The notes under the pieces are model-generated. The model made no database searches, was not told the origin of the DNA, and saw only the letters and a program-made list of their open reading frames with translations. A program made the position numbers and the translations under genes. Of a stretch of 64,000 nucleotides of DNA, positions 52,031 through 61,428 are shown in pieces; positions within the stretch are counted from its first letter, which is position 1; every line of letters starts with the position of its first letter. The DNA is taken from positions 372,001 through 436,000 of the forward strand of contig NZ_BSFE01000003.1 in NCBI RefSeq assembly GCF_027922185.1, written 5' to 3'. The stretch is from Maricaulis virginensis (lineage in GTDB: Bacteria; Pseudomonadota; Alphaproteobacteria; Caulobacterales; Maricaulaceae).

Positions 52031-53206
52031 ATGACCCTTCACCTCCGTTCCTTCCTGGCCGCCCTTGCGGCCGGCGGTCTCGGCCTGACCGGTTGCGCCA
52101 CCCTGCCGCAGACAGAAACCGCGGCCCTGTGCCGGGCCGAGGGGGTGAGCCTTCATGCCGACTTCCCCACCGCCGGCCAGCACCGCTGCCTGGCGCGTTC
52201 GGCCGAGACGGTGATCGTGCGCACCGATCCGGAAGTCGCGATCGCCCCGCGCATCAATCCCAGCCCCTGGTTCGCCTTTGACATCGAGCGCGAGGAAGCG
52301 GGCCCCATCGAGATCGTGCTGGATTATGGCGGCTATCGTCATCGCTACGAGCCACGCATCCGCCGGCCGGGCGAGGACTGGCAGAGGGTGGATCCGGCGC
52401 ATATCGAGGTTCTCGAAGAGGAAAACCGCGCACGTCTCACGCTAGACCTGCCGGCCGGCCGGACGCGGATTTCCGCCCAGCCCACCTATACGCCGGCCGA
52501 TGTGGCCGGCTGGTCGGCGGCCTTCGCGGATGCGCATGGCTTCACCGCAATCGAATATGGCCGCTCGCTGGAAGGCCGGCCGCTGGAGGCGCTGGTCGCG
52601 GGCCCCGCCGATGCCGGCCGCCTTCTGGTCGCGCTGACCCGCCAGCATCCGCCGGAATATTCCGGCGGCCGCGCTTTCGAGGCCTTTGCAACAGTGATCG
52701 GCGAGGCGCATGACGGCGGCGCTCTGGCCGGCTATCGCCTGGTTCTGGTGCCGCTGGCCAATCCTGACGGCATGGCGAACGGGCACTGGCGCCTCAATTC
52801 CGGCGGCATGGACCTCAATCGCGACTGGTTCGAGGCCGAGCAGCCCGAAATCGCCGCGCTGCAGGCGCTGATCCGCCGGGAGGCCGAGGGCCGCGATGTC
52901 GAGGTTTTCCTCGATTTCCACTCCACCCGCCGCACCCTCGTCTACAATCCGCCCGCCGGCATTGCCGCGCGCGGTGACGCACTGATGGCCGAGATGGCAG
53001 CGCGCTTCGAAGCCGCGCTCGACCCGCAGCCGGAGTGGATCGAAGGTCACAACGCCGAGGCCGGCACGTCCAAGGCCTGGGCGCTGCAGACTTTCGGCGT
53101 GGCCGGGCTGACGGTCGAACTCGCCGACGAGGCCTCCGTCGAGGAGAGCCACGCGGTCGGACGGCTGGCCGCCGAGGCGGTGCTGGCGGTTGCGGCAGAT
53201 CACTGA
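52031..53206 (+). CDS. M14-family zinc carboxypeptidase, lipoprotein
   Basis: The 391-residue protein has a lipobox (GLTGC, Cys near 20) and an N-terminal beta domain. The M14 domain has zinc ligands QHPPEYSG (HxxE) and His in LDFHSTRR, and catalytic Glu in LTVELADE. It resembles the AGBL/succinylglutamate-desuccinylase-like M14 branch. It probably trims C-terminal residues from peptides in the periplasm. ATG 52031 is the start; the longer upstream frame has no signal. Confidence 0.88.
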   Translation: MTLHLRSFLAALAAGGLGLTGCATLPQTETAALCRAEGVSLHADFPTAGQHRCLARSAETVIVRTDPEVAIAPRINPSPWFAFDIEREEAGPIEIVLDYGGYRHRYEPRIRRPGEDWQRVDPAHIEVLEEENRARLTLDLPAGRTRISAQPTYTPADVAGWSAAFADAHGFTAIEYGRSLEGRPLEALVAGPADAGRLLVALTRQHPPEYSGGRAFEAFATVIGEAHDGGALAGYRLVLVPLANPDGMANGHWRLNSGGMDLNRDWFEAEQPEIAALQALIRREAEGRDVEVFLDFHSTRRTLVYNPPAGIAARGDALMAEMAARFEAALDPQPEWIEGHNAEAGTSKAWALQTFGVAGLTVELADEASVEESHAVGRLAAEAVLAVAADH

Positions 53207-53275
53207 CACCGCGCATGGCATCGGTGCCGTCTACGCGGTTATGGTCGGGCGCATCCAGACTTGCGGAGTATTGCC

Positions 53276-53542
53276 ATGTCCATGAGGGACACCATCCAGG
53301 CCCGGCTTGAAGCGGCCCTCTCGCCGCAGCAGCTCGATGTGCGCGATGACAGCCATCTGCACGCCGGACACGCCGGCGCGCGGCCGGGCGGGGAAAGCCA
53401 TTTCACCGTCGAGATCGTGGCGGAGGCCTTTGCCGGCCGCTCGCGGGTCGAACGTCACCGCCTGGTCAATGAGGCACTCTCGCACGAACTCGCGCGACAA
53501 ATTCATGCCCTGGTCATCCGCGCGCGTGCACCTGGTGAATAG
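53276..53542 (+). CDS. bolA: BolA-family protein
   Basis: The 88-residue protein has the BolA fold: DDSHLHAGHAG with iron-cluster ligand His, SHFTVEIVAEAFAGRSRVERHRLV, and the helix ELARQIHALVIRA. BolA works with monothiol glutaredoxins in iron-sulfur trafficking and affects cell shape. ATG 53276 follows GCGGAG-like sequence. Confidence 0.92.
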   Translation: MSMRDTIQARLEAALSPQQLDVRDDSHLHAGHAGARPGGESHFTVEIVAEAFAGRSRVERHRLVNEALSHELARQIHALVIRARAPGE

Positions 53543-53633
53543 CGGCTGCGGCGGGCAGGGCACGATGTTGAAATGACATGCGTGCGCGCTAGCTTCCCGG
53601 CCGATAGTGAGAACAGCGAGGCGTGCCTGCTCC

Positions 53634-54410
53634 ATGTACAAGTCCCGAACGGTCCTGCCGGCAATCGGCAGCCTGGCAATCCTGCTGGCCGGCTGCAGCA
53701 CGGCTTTTGAAACCCCGACCACCCTGTCGAGCGATGCGCAGCTGGTTCCGGGCGAACGCCGCCTGGTGCCGGTGATGGAGTACGCAGACGGTGAAGCGCT
53801 GGCCGGGCTCTCGGCGCTGCACCTGCCGCTGGTGGAAATCGCGCCCGGAGCCGAGGTCGATGGCGATCTGGACAGCGCGCGCCTCGATCGCCTGCGCGCG
53901 GTTCTCTCGAAGGAGATCTGCCAGCGGTTCGCGCGCGGCGGGTTCTCAGTGCTGCCGGAACCGGAGGAAGGGGCGGCAACGGCGCGGTTGAGTGCAGCTG
54001 TGACGGGGCTGCGTCGCAATAATGTTGCAACAACGGGGCTGTCACGGGTCATCGGTACAGCCGTTCCGGGGCCGCTCAATCCGCGCGTGCCGATCGGTAT
54101 CGGCGCGCTGGGGGCGGAAGGCGAAATTCTCGCCGAGGACGGCACCCAGCTCGCCGCGATCCGCTGGGCGTCGCAGAACCACCTCGCCTCCGGCGGCGGT
54201 TTCACCACCGTGCTCGACGGCCCCGCGGCCTTCGGCGACCTGGCCGACGCCAATGAACTCGCCAGCATTTTCGCCGATGCCTTCGGCGATCTCGTCGTCG
54301 AGGCCAGGGCCGGCTACGAGGTCAGCGAAAGCGAGACGCCGCGCGGCACGTGCGACGCCTATTTCGACCAGATCGGCCAGGACGAAGACGCCGAAGAAGC
54401 CGCCGGCTAA
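53634..54410 (+). CDS. DUF3313-like lipoprotein
   Basis: The 258-residue protein has a lipobox (LLAGC at about 21) and the DUF3313-type arrangement (TTLSSDAQLVPG, RRLVPVMEYADGEA). A Cys at LSKEICQRF and one at RGTCDAYF near the end might form a disulfide. The tail is acidic. It converges on the CNNM gene with a 4-base overlap of the two 3' ends. The role is unknown. Confidence 0.72.
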   Translation: MYKSRTVLPAIGSLAILLAGCSTAFETPTTLSSDAQLVPGERRLVPVMEYADGEALAGLSALHLPLVEIAPGAEVDGDLDSARLDRLRAVLSKEICQRFARGGFSVLPEPEEGAATARLSAAVTGLRRNNVATTGLSRVIGTAVPGPLNPRVPIGIGALGAEGEILAEDGTQLAAIRWASQNHLASGGGFTTVLDGPAAFGDLADANELASIFADAFGDLVVEARAGYEVSESETPRGTCDAYFDQIGQDEDAEEAAG

Positions 54411-55693
54411 AGCGCGTCCAGCTCGTCCGGGCTGACCGAAACCCGCAGCCTGGTGATCTGGTTGCGGCGGCGCTCGACGACTTCAAAGCGGGCGCCGTGG
54501 AACTGGAAGACCTGGCCGCGCTCCGGGATCGTCTGGGCCTCGTGGATCACCAGGCCGGCAATGGTGACGGCCTCCTCGTCGGGAAGCTCCCAGTCCAGCG
54601 CGCGGTTGAGATCGCGGATCGGCACCGCGCCGTCGACCAGCCAGGAGCCGTTCTCGTTGTCCGGCTGGATGCCCTCGACGGCGATGTCATGCTCGTCCTC
54701 GATGGCGCCGACGATCTCCTCGAGAATGTCCTCCAGCGTCACCAGACCCATCAGCGCGCCATACTCGTCGACGACCAGGGCGAAGTGTTCGCGCTTTTCG
54801 CGGAAGGCGTTGAGCTGATCGAGCACTTCGGTGGTTTCCGGCACGAACCAGGGTTCGCGGCGCAGCGCGTCGATATCGATCACCGACGCATCGCCATCGG
54901 CCTCGTGCAGCGCGCGGGCAATGTCGCGCACATGCAGGATGCCGACAATATTCTCGGTGTCCTCGCGGTAGAGCGGCAGGCGGGTGTGCGGGCTGTGCAG
55001 CGCTTCGGTGACGATCTCTTCCGGCTTCTTGTCGGCATCGATCATCAGGATCGACTTGCGGTGAACCATGATGTCGTCGACCGTCAGCTCGCGCAGGTCG
55101 AGCACGCCGCCCAGCATGTCGCGGTCATCCTTCACCACGCCGCCTTCCTCGTGATGCAGGGCGATGGCGCCGCGCAGCTCGTCATGGGCGGACAGGACCG
55201 GGCCTTCCACATTGGCGCCGAAGATGCGCAGCGTACCGCGCACCACGACCTGAACGGCCCGCACCACCGGCGCGAAAACCTTCACCGCCAGAAGGATCGG
55301 CCGCGCCACGGTCAACGCGAAACGGTCGGGATTGGACAGGGCGTAGGTCTTGGGCAGGACTTCCGCGAAGATCAGCACCGTGAAGGTCATGATCAGCGTG
55401 GCCCAGAGCACCGAATTGCCGCCCAGCAGGTCCTCGAACAGCTGACCCGCAATCATCGAGGCGGCGATATTCACCAGATTGTTGCCCAGCAGGATCGAGC
55501 CGAGCAGGCTTTCTCCGTCGCCGATCAGCTTGTTGACCACAGCGGCCCCGGGGTGCTTGTCGCGCTCCATCTGCAGCATGCGGGCCCGCGAGGTCGCGGT
55601 CAGCGAGGTTTCTGATCCGGAAAAGAAGGCGGACAGGCACAGAAGGCCGATAATCATCAGCACCGGGCCGATCAGGGTCCAGTCGAGGCTCAT
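54407..55693 (-). CDS. CNNM/CorC-family transporter (HlyC/CorC type)
   Basis: The 428-residue protein has an N-terminal DUF21/CNNM domain with four spans (to about 170), a tandem CBS pair (about 195-325), and a C-terminal CorC_HlyC domain (about 340-425). Homologues export Mg2+ or Co2+; the older haemolysin name is misleading. It overlaps aroB by 4 bases (ATGA), making an operon aroK-aroB-CNNM. Confidence 0.93.
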   Translation of the reverse strand: MSLDWTLIGPVLMIIGLLCLSAFFSGSETSLTATSRARMLQMERDKHPGAAVVNKLIGDGESLLGSILLGNNLVNIAASMIAGQLFEDLLGGNSVLWATLIMTFTVLIFAEVLPKTYALSNPDRFALTVARPILLAVKVFAPVVRAVQVVVRGTLRIFGANVEGPVLSAHDELRGAIALHHEEGGVVKDDRDMLGGVLDLRELTVDDIMVHRKSILMIDADKKPEEIVTEALHSPHTRLPLYREDTENIVGILHVRDIARALHEADGDASVIDIDALRREPWFVPETTEVLDQLNAFREKREHFALVVDEYGALMGLVTLEDILEEIVGAIEDEHDIAVEGIQPDNENGSWLVDGAVPIRDLNRALDWELPDEEAVTIAGLVIHEAQTIPERGQVFQFHGARFEVVERRRNQITRLRVSVSPDELDAL

Positions 55694-56793
55694 GAGAGCT
55701 GGGTCTCCAGAAAGTGTTGCAGGTCGGTCTCGTCGGTATCGCGATCGATGAAGGCCTCGCCGATACCGCGTGCCAGGACGAGGGCGATCCGCCCGTCCCG
55801 GTTCTTCTTGTCATCGCGCATGCGGTCGATCAAGCGTTCCGCATCCCAGCCGGTATGGGCCAGCGTTTGCGGACCGTCGGGCAGGCCGGCTGCGCGCAGG
55901 TGCGCCCGTACACGTTCGGCATCCCCGGCCGGGCAAAGCCCTTTGTGAACCGAAAAGCCGAAGGCCAGCGCGAGACCCGCGGCGACGGCTTCGCCATGGC
56001 GGATCCTGTCCTTGGGCGCTTCGGCCTCGAAGGCGTGGCCGAAAGTATGGCCGAGATTGAGCAGGGCGCGGGCACCGGCCTCGCGCTCGTCCTCGGCGAC
56101 AATGCGCGCCTTGAACGCCACGGCCGCTGCCACGGCTTCGCTCAATGTCTCACCGTCGAGGGCCGTCTCGGCTGCTGCCTCCAGCCGGTCGAACAGCGGC
56201 CGGTCGCCGATCAGTGCGGCCTTGACGATCTCGGCATAGCCGGCCCGGCGTTCGCGCAAAGGCAGGCTGGCCAGCAGGTCGGCATCGGCGATCACCAGGC
56301 GGGGCTGGTGGAAGGTGCCGACGAAATTCTTGCCATGGCTGGTATTGATGCCGGTCTTGCCGCCGACCGAGCTGTCGACCTGCGAAAGCAGCGTGGTCGG
56401 GATCTGGATGAAGTCGACGCCGCGCTTGGCAATGGAGGCGGCGAAGCCGGTAAGATCGCCGATCACGCCCCCGCCCAGCGCGATGACCGCCTCGGAGCGT
56501 TCGATATTGCGGTCGAGCAGCGTGTCGACGAGGTGTTGCAGGCCGGCCCAGCTCTTTGTCGTCTCGCCCGGCTCCAGCACGATCGGATCGGCGCGCAGCC
56601 CGGCGCCTTCCAGCCAGTCGGATACGGTCTTCAGATGCAGGCCGGCGACGGTGCGGTCGGTTACCAGGATGGCGCGGCCGCGCGGGAAATGCGCACCCAG
56701 CCGAGATTGTGCCGCCTTCAGCGCACCGGCGCCGACCAGCACATCATAGCTGCGCGCACCCAGCCCGACGGAAACGGAAAGTATGTCGCTCAC
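55690..56793 (-). CDS. aroB: 3-dehydroquinate synthase
   Basis: The 367-residue enzyme converts DAHP to 3-dehydroquinate. NAD-binding GGGVIGDLTGF, KTGINTSHGKNFVGTF and metal-binding His in GHTFGHAFE and HGEAVAAG are present. The start is GTG 56793, overlapping the aroK stop as GTGA. Together with aroK it forms the shikimate pair. Confidence 0.95.
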   Translation of the reverse strand: MSDILSVSVGLGARSYDVLVGAGALKAAQSRLGAHFPRGRAILVTDRTVAGLHLKTVSDWLEGAGLRADPIVLEPGETTKSWAGLQHLVDTLLDRNIERSEAVIALGGGVIGDLTGFAASIAKRGVDFIQIPTTLLSQVDSSVGGKTGINTSHGKNFVGTFHQPRLVIADADLLASLPLRERRAGYAEIVKAALIGDRPLFDRLEAAAETALDGETLSEAVAAAVAFKARIVAEDEREAGARALLNLGHTFGHAFEAEAPKDRIRHGEAVAAGLALAFGFSVHKGLCPAGDAERVRAHLRAAGLPDGPQTLAHTGWDAERLIDRMRDDKKNRDGRIALVLARGIGEAFIDRDTDETDLQHFLETQLS

Positions 56794-57329
56794 GCCTCGG
56801 CCTCCCGGGCTTCCAGCGCCCGCATGATCAGGTCCAGTGTTGTCTGATGCGATCCGGCGGATGCATCGACATGGATATCCGCCTCTGCATACGCGGGTGT
56901 GCGGGCTTCGAGCAAGCGCTGCAGGACGCTGCGCGGGTCCTGGCCGCGCAGGAGCGGGCGGGTGTCGCGCCGGGAGACGCGTTTGACCAGCGTGTCGACA
57001 TCGGCCTGCAGCCAGACCGACACGCCCTTTTCCTTGATGCGCGCACGCGTTTCCGGGTCGACAAAGGCACCCCCGCCCAGGGCGATCACCATGGGCGGTT
57101 CGTCCAGCAGGCGTGAGATCACCTTGCGTTCGCCATCGCGGAAGGCCGCCTCGCCGAAATCGTCGAAGATCTCGGAAACCGAACGTCCTGCAGCGCGTTC
57201 GACTTCCTCGTCGGCATCCCGGAAATTCAGGCCGAGCGCCTTGGCCAGCCGGCGGCCGACCGTGGTCTTGCCGACCCCCATCAGGCCGATCAGCACGATG
57301 GGGCGGTCCGTTTCGAGAGATCGCGTCAT
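56790..57329 (-). CDS. aroK: Shikimate kinase
   Basis: The 179-residue P-loop kinase phosphorylates shikimate. Walker A GLMGVGKTT is near residue 16, the shikimate-binding DADEEVE follows, then GGGAFVDP and the lid RPLL. ATG 57329 (MTRSLETDRP) is the start. It leads the aroK-aroB-CNNM operon. Confidence 0.95.
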   Translation of the reverse strand: MTRSLETDRPIVLIGLMGVGKTTVGRRLAKALGLNFRDADEEVERAAGRSVSEIFDDFGEAAFRDGERKVISRLLDEPPMVIALGGGAFVDPETRARIKEKGVSVWLQADVDTLVKRVSRRDTRPLLRGQDPRSVLQRLLEARTPAYAEADIHVDASAGSHQTTLDLIMRALEAREAEA

Positions 57330-57436
57330 GCCTAGCGGTATAAACGGTCTGGAAATCGCCGCAATCACGGTTAGGCTCCGCACGGAGGTCCGGTGCAGCC
57401 GATCGCACCGGTTTCAGACGTCATGGAGTAGGGCGA

Positions 57437-57577
57437 ATGCGGGGTTTCCTGATTGGAGTGCTGGTTGTCGGCGTGCTGGTTCTGGCCGGCTTCGGGACGC
57501 TGGCCGTGATCGCGAATGGGCTGGAGCCCACCCGGGAGAGTGTACGTGTCGAGTTGGAAGACAATTTCCCGCGCTAG
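57437..57577 (+). CDS. 46-residue single-span membrane peptide
   Basis: ATG 57437 opens a frame of 46 residues: MRGFLIGVLVVGVLVLAGFG, one hydrophobic span, then a short charged tail (LEPTRESVRVELEDNFPR). GGAG-like sequence lies upstream at about 57425. The stop is within the next gene, which starts 31 bases before it in another frame. Strong hydrophobic pattern and coupling support a real gene. It could be a membrane partner of the secreted protein that follows. Confidence 0.6.
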   Translation: MRGFLIGVLVVGVLVLAGFGTLAVIANGLEPTRESVRVELEDNFPR

Positions 57578-59192
57578 CCTGCTGGCAGCGCTGCTGGGCG
57601 GCACCGCCCTGGCTCAGGATCCGATCGAGGTGGAGCGTCTGGATGCGCTCGATCCGCTGGAAGTCGGTCTGCCCGGCGCAGCGATGAGCAACCGCCTGTG
57701 GGCGGGCACCGACCGCGTGATGGCACAGGCCGTCCTGTCGCGGCTGCCGGCCGCCGAAGGGGACGGCTATACCAGCGAAACCCTGGCCGAGATCGCACGT
57801 TCCGTCCTGGTCTCCGGCGGCCGTCCGCCCGCCGGCGGGCGCGGTGATGCCGAGCTTGCAGCGCTGCGGATCGACCGGCTGCTGGCCGCGGCCGGTGCCG
57901 ATGACACCTTCGACCTGCTCGAGCGCACACCGGGTATCAACCGTACACCGGCCCTGGCGCGCTGGCATGCCGAGCTTGCCTTTGCCACCGGCAATGCCGG
58001 ACGCGCCTGCCGCACGGCCGATGCGATGACCCAGGGCCGCGAAGACGCCTACTGGCTGCGGGTGCGGGCCTATTGCCTCGCGCTCGACGGCCGGGATGGC
58101 GCGGCCGAGCTGACCGCCGAACTCGCACGCAGCCAGGAACCGGATGCCGGTTTCGAGGCGCGCCTGTTCGCGATCATGCTGGACACGCCGCTGGATGCGG
58201 ATGCGCCCGCAGCCGACAATGGTCTGGAATGGGCGATGAGCCGGGCTCTTCATACGCCGGGCGAACCGGCACCCGCCATCGGCGAGACTGCGCCCGCCTG
58301 GCTGCGCGAAGTCGCCCGTCACGGCATGGAACGGCGCGCATCCTCGAGCGAGGATCCGATGGCGCTGTTTGTCGCCGCAGGGTCGATGGACGGCATGGAA
58401 CGTCACCATGCGCTCGAGGAGGTCATCGCCCAGGGTTATGACCGCGAGCTCGCGGGTCAGGCGCTGGGGCTGATGCTGGCGGATACGGGCGGTGGTGCCC
58501 GCTTTGTCCATGTCGCGCGTCACCACGGCCGCGAAATCGAGACCGTGCCGATCACGCGCGTGACGCTGGAACATGGCTACGAGATCGCGCTGGCCGCGCT
58601 GCTGGTCGGCGAGACCGGTCTGGCGCGTGAATGGCGCGATGCGCTGGTCAATGGTCCCGCCCGTCCGCAGCCTGTACCGGGTCTTGTTCCGGCCGGACCG
58701 GATATGGACGGCAAACCGTCTGTTGCTGGCGCTGCTGAGCCGATGTCTCTGCCGCCGCAGCCGGAATGGGTGCCGCCCAGCCCGCGCCGCATGGTTGCGC
58801 TGGACATGGCCATCGCGATTGCCGGCGATGACTTGCGCGGCGGCACATATGAAGCCGTGCAGGCGGCCTGGTTCGAGGCCCATGGCCCGGCCGTGGCGAC
58901 CGATATGCTGGCCCTGACGCGTCTGGGGGCGCGGATGCCCGAAGGCTTGCGTCCGATGCTTCTGGCGCAGGAACCGGCGGCGGCGCCAGCTGGTCTGGCG
59001 GCCATGGATGCGGCCGTGCGGGCCGACGCCCGGGGCGAGGCCGCCTTGCTGGCGATTTCGGTCCTGGCCGATCCGGCTGCGGCCGGCAATGCCGATGCAA
59101 CGGCGCGGGCGATTGCCGCGCTCGATGCAGCAGGATTGCGCCGGGCGGCCCTGTCGGTCTTGCTGGAACGGGTCGTCGGGTCGGCCCTGTGA
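57546..59192 (+). CDS. Secreted Ala-rich helical protein of unknown function
   Basis: The 548-residue protein starts at GTG 57546 (behind GGGAGA) with a signal peptide (about 1-24, ending TALAQ). The rest is alpha-helical and Ala-rich with a TPR-like periodicity (AELAFATGNAGRACRTADAM, then YWLRVRAYCLALDGRD). A Pro-rich linker lies near residue 400. No family is recognised. It overlaps the 46-residue gene and, by 4 bases (GTGA), xerD, so it is part of one operon. Confidence 0.72.
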   Translation: MSSWKTISRASLLAALLGGTALAQDPIEVERLDALDPLEVGLPGAAMSNRLWAGTDRVMAQAVLSRLPAAEGDGYTSETLAEIARSVLVSGGRPPAGGRGDAELAALRIDRLLAAAGADDTFDLLERTPGINRTPALARWHAELAFATGNAGRACRTADAMTQGREDAYWLRVRAYCLALDGRDGAAELTAELARSQEPDAGFEARLFAIMLDTPLDADAPAADNGLEWAMSRALHTPGEPAPAIGETAPAWLREVARHGMERRASSSEDPMALFVAAGSMDGMERHHALEEVIAQGYDRELAGQALGLMLADTGGGARFVHVARHHGREIETVPITRVTLEHGYEIALAALLVGETGLAREWRDALVNGPARPQPVPGLVPAGPDMDGKPSVAGAAEPMSLPPQPEWVPPSPRRMVALDMAIAIAGDDLRGGTYEAVQAAWFEAHGPAVATDMLALTRLGARMPEGLRPMLLAQEPAAAPAGLAAMDAAVRADARGEAALLAISVLADPAAAGNADATARAIAALDAAGLRRAALSVLLERVVGSAL

Positions 59193-60124
59193 GCGCCAAC
59201 CGGGACATCGCGCTTTTCCTGGACATGATGGCCGCCGAACGCGGTGCTGCATTCAATACGCTGGAGGCCTATCGACGCGATCTCGACGATATCGCGGGCC
59301 GTCTGGCGGCCCGCGGCACGGCCCTGGCCGACGCTTCGACGGCAGACCTCGAAGCCGTGCTGGCCGGGCTCGCCTCTGACGGGCTGTCGGCCTCCACCGC
59401 GGCGCGGCGCCTGTCGGCGATGAAGCGCTTTTACCGGTTTCTCCTGTCCGACGGACGCCGGGGGGATGATCCGGCCGCGGCGCTCAAAGGGCCGAAGAAG
59501 GGCCGCAGCCTGCCAAAGGTGCTCAGTGAGGCGGATGTCGACGCGCTGTTCGATGCGGCCGGCCGTATCGAGGGCGCGAATGGTGTGCGTACCCGCGCGC
59601 TGATGGAAATCCTCTATGCCGGCGGTTTGCGGGTCAGCGAACTGGTCTCGCTGCCGCTCAACGCCTTTGTGCGGGCCGAGCGCTGTATCCATGTCACCGG
59701 AAAGGGCGGCCGCGAGCGCCTCGTCCCCCTGACGCCGAATGCGCTGGAAGCCGTCGATGCCTACAGGGCGGTGCGCGAGACGCATCTGCCGCCCGAGGCC
59801 GGGCGTGCCAAGCGGGCCCAGCGCTTTCTCTTCCCGTCCCGGACCGCGAAGAGCGGCCATATGACCCGCGAGCGTTTCGCCCAGATTCTCGGCGATCTGG
59901 CTGTTGCGGCCGGGCTCGACCCGGCCAGGATCTCGCCGCATGTGCTGCGCCATGCCTTTGCCACCCACCTCCTGGCGCGCGGGGCCGATCTGCGCAGTGT
60001 GCAGATGCTGCTGGGTCATGCGGATGTGTCGACGACACAGATCTACACGCATGTGCTGGACGAGCGGTTGAAGACGCTGGTGCAGACCTCGCACCCGCTG
60101 GCACGCGGCTCCGGCGGCGACTGA
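59189..60124 (+). CDS. xerD: Tyrosine recombinase XerD
   Basis: The 311-residue integrase has an N-terminal SAM-like core-binding domain (to about 100) and the catalytic set: Arg near 148 in GGLRVSE, Lys in TGKGGRE, HVLRHAFATH, LLGH and Tyr286 in TQIYTH. It resolves chromosome dimers with XerC at dif. No dif site is seen here. GTG 59189 is the start. Confidence 0.92.
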   Translation: MSANRDIALFLDMMAAERGAAFNTLEAYRRDLDDIAGRLAARGTALADASTADLEAVLAGLASDGLSASTAARRLSAMKRFYRFLLSDGRRGDDPAAALKGPKKGRSLPKVLSEADVDALFDAAGRIEGANGVRTRALMEILYAGGLRVSELVSLPLNAFVRAERCIHVTGKGGRERLVPLTPNALEAVDAYRAVRETHLPPEAGRAKRAQRFLFPSRTAKSGHMTRERFAQILGDLAVAAGLDPARISPHVLRHAFATHLLARGADLRSVQMLLGHADVSTTQIYTHVLDERLKTLVQTSHPLARGSGGD

Positions 60125-60145
60125 CTGAGTTGACGTGTGCGTAAG

Positions 60146-60171
60146 CACGGTCACGAAGGCTTGTGACCGTG
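60146..60171 (+). terminator. Hairpin between xerD and accA
   Basis: CACGGTCAC (60146-60154) and GTGACCGTG (60163-60171) form a perfect 9-bp stem around an 8-base loop. It lacks a T-run, so it could also be a protein-binding palindrome upstream of accA. Confidence 0.45.
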
Positions 60172-60226
60172 TCGCTAGCTGGCTAGGTTGCCGGCTCCTT
60201 TTTGCGTTCACAGGCGTTGGCAGGGC

Positions 60227-61207
60227 ATGTCCGACCCCACACGTACCTATCTCGATTTCGAGCGGCCGCTGGCCGAACTGGAAGCCAAGATCGAAGAGCT
60301 GGAGTCGCTGGCCGGATCGTCCGGCGAGGATTCGCCCGATACGGCGGAAGAGACGGCGCGCCTGCGTCACAAGGCGAATGAGCAGCTCGCCGCGCTCTAT
60401 TCCAAGCTCGATCCCTGGCGCAAGACGCAGGTCGCCCGCCATCCGGAACGCCCGCATTTCCGCGATTACCGCAAGGCGCTGATCGAGGATTTCGAAGAGC
60501 TCTGCGGTGACCGCCGCTTCTCCGAGGACGCGGCCATTGTCGGCGGTCTCGGCCGGTTCCGCGGCCGGTCGGTCATGGTGATCGGGCACGAGAAGGGGCA
60601 CGACACCGAAACCCGCATCAAGCACAATTTCGGCATGGCGCGCCCGGAAGGCTATCGCAAGGCGATCCGCCTGATGGACCTGGCGGAGAAGTTCGACCTG
60701 CCGGTGCTGACCTTCGTCGATACGGCCGGTGCCTATCCGGGGCTTGGCGCGGAAGAGCGTGGCCAGTCCGAGGCGATTGCCCGTTCGACCGAGCGCTGCA
60801 TCAATCTGGGCACGCCGCTGATCTCAACCGTCACGGGCGAGGGCGGGTCCGGCGGCGCCGTGGCGCTGGCCTCCGGCAATGTCGTGATGATGCTGGAACA
60901 CTCGATCTATTCGGTGATCTCGCCGGAAGGCTGTGCCTCGATCCTGTGGAAGGATTCGGCGCGCGCCAAGGACGCCGCCGTCGCCATGAAAGTGACGGCG
61001 CCGGATCTTCTGGAGCTGAAGATTGTCGATGAGGTGATTCCCGAACCGATCGGCGGTGCACACCGTCATCCGGCCGAGATCATGCGCGCGGTCGGCAATG
61101 CGATCGAGAAACACCTGATCGCGCTGGAAGGCCTGTCCCCGGATGCCCTGCGCAAGCAGCGCCGCGAGCGCTTCCTCGCCATCGGCCGCATGGAGAATGG
61201 CGGCTAA
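60227..61207 (+). CDS. accA: Acetyl-CoA carboxylase carboxyltransferase subunit alpha
   Basis: The 326-residue protein with AccD transfers CO2 from biotin to acetyl-CoA, making malonyl-CoA for fatty acid synthesis. The coiled N-terminal part (LAELEAKIEELESLAG) is followed by the crotonase core with FVDTAGAYPGLGAEERGQ and GEGGSGGAVA oxyanion turns. ATG 60227 is the MSDPTRTYLDFE start. It follows xerD. Confidence 0.95.
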   Translation: MSDPTRTYLDFERPLAELEAKIEELESLAGSSGEDSPDTAEETARLRHKANEQLAALYSKLDPWRKTQVARHPERPHFRDYRKALIEDFEELCGDRRFSEDAAIVGGLGRFRGRSVMVIGHEKGHDTETRIKHNFGMARPEGYRKAIRLMDLAEKFDLPVLTFVDTAGAYPGLGAEERGQSEAIARSTERCINLGTPLISTVTGEGGSGGAVALASGNVVMMLEHSIYSVISPEGCASILWKDSARAKDAAVAMKVTAPDLLELKIVDEVIPEPIGGAHRHPAEIMRAVGNAIEKHLIALEGLSPDALRKQRRERFLAIGRMENGG

Positions 61208-61232
61208 ATCGGGGTGATTGCTTCCCCTCAAT

Positions 61233-61401
61233 TTGTCATCCCGGATGGATGCCCGGCCTTGGGGCGGGCGTAAGTCCGGGACCCATAACCCCGGTGCTTA
61301 TCCAGCTGTCGCTGACATCCAGCCTGTTTGCGGGCGGCATTGGCGCGTATGGGTCCCGGCTCCGCGCCCCGCCTGCGCGGGGCATTTGGCCGGGATGACA
61401 A
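61233..61401. repeat. Intergenic element C with perfect 12-bp terminal inverted repeats
   Basis: TTGTCATCCCGG (61233-61244) and CCGGGATGACAA (61390-61401) are exact inverse complements. Inner inverted segments GGGACCCATA and TATGGGTCCC also pair. The GTCATCCC core is shared with element B at 17071. It is non-coding and lies between the convergent accA and P450 genes. Confidence 0.72.
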
Positions 61402-61428
61402 TGAAGGACCTCAAGATATCCGCTCGTC

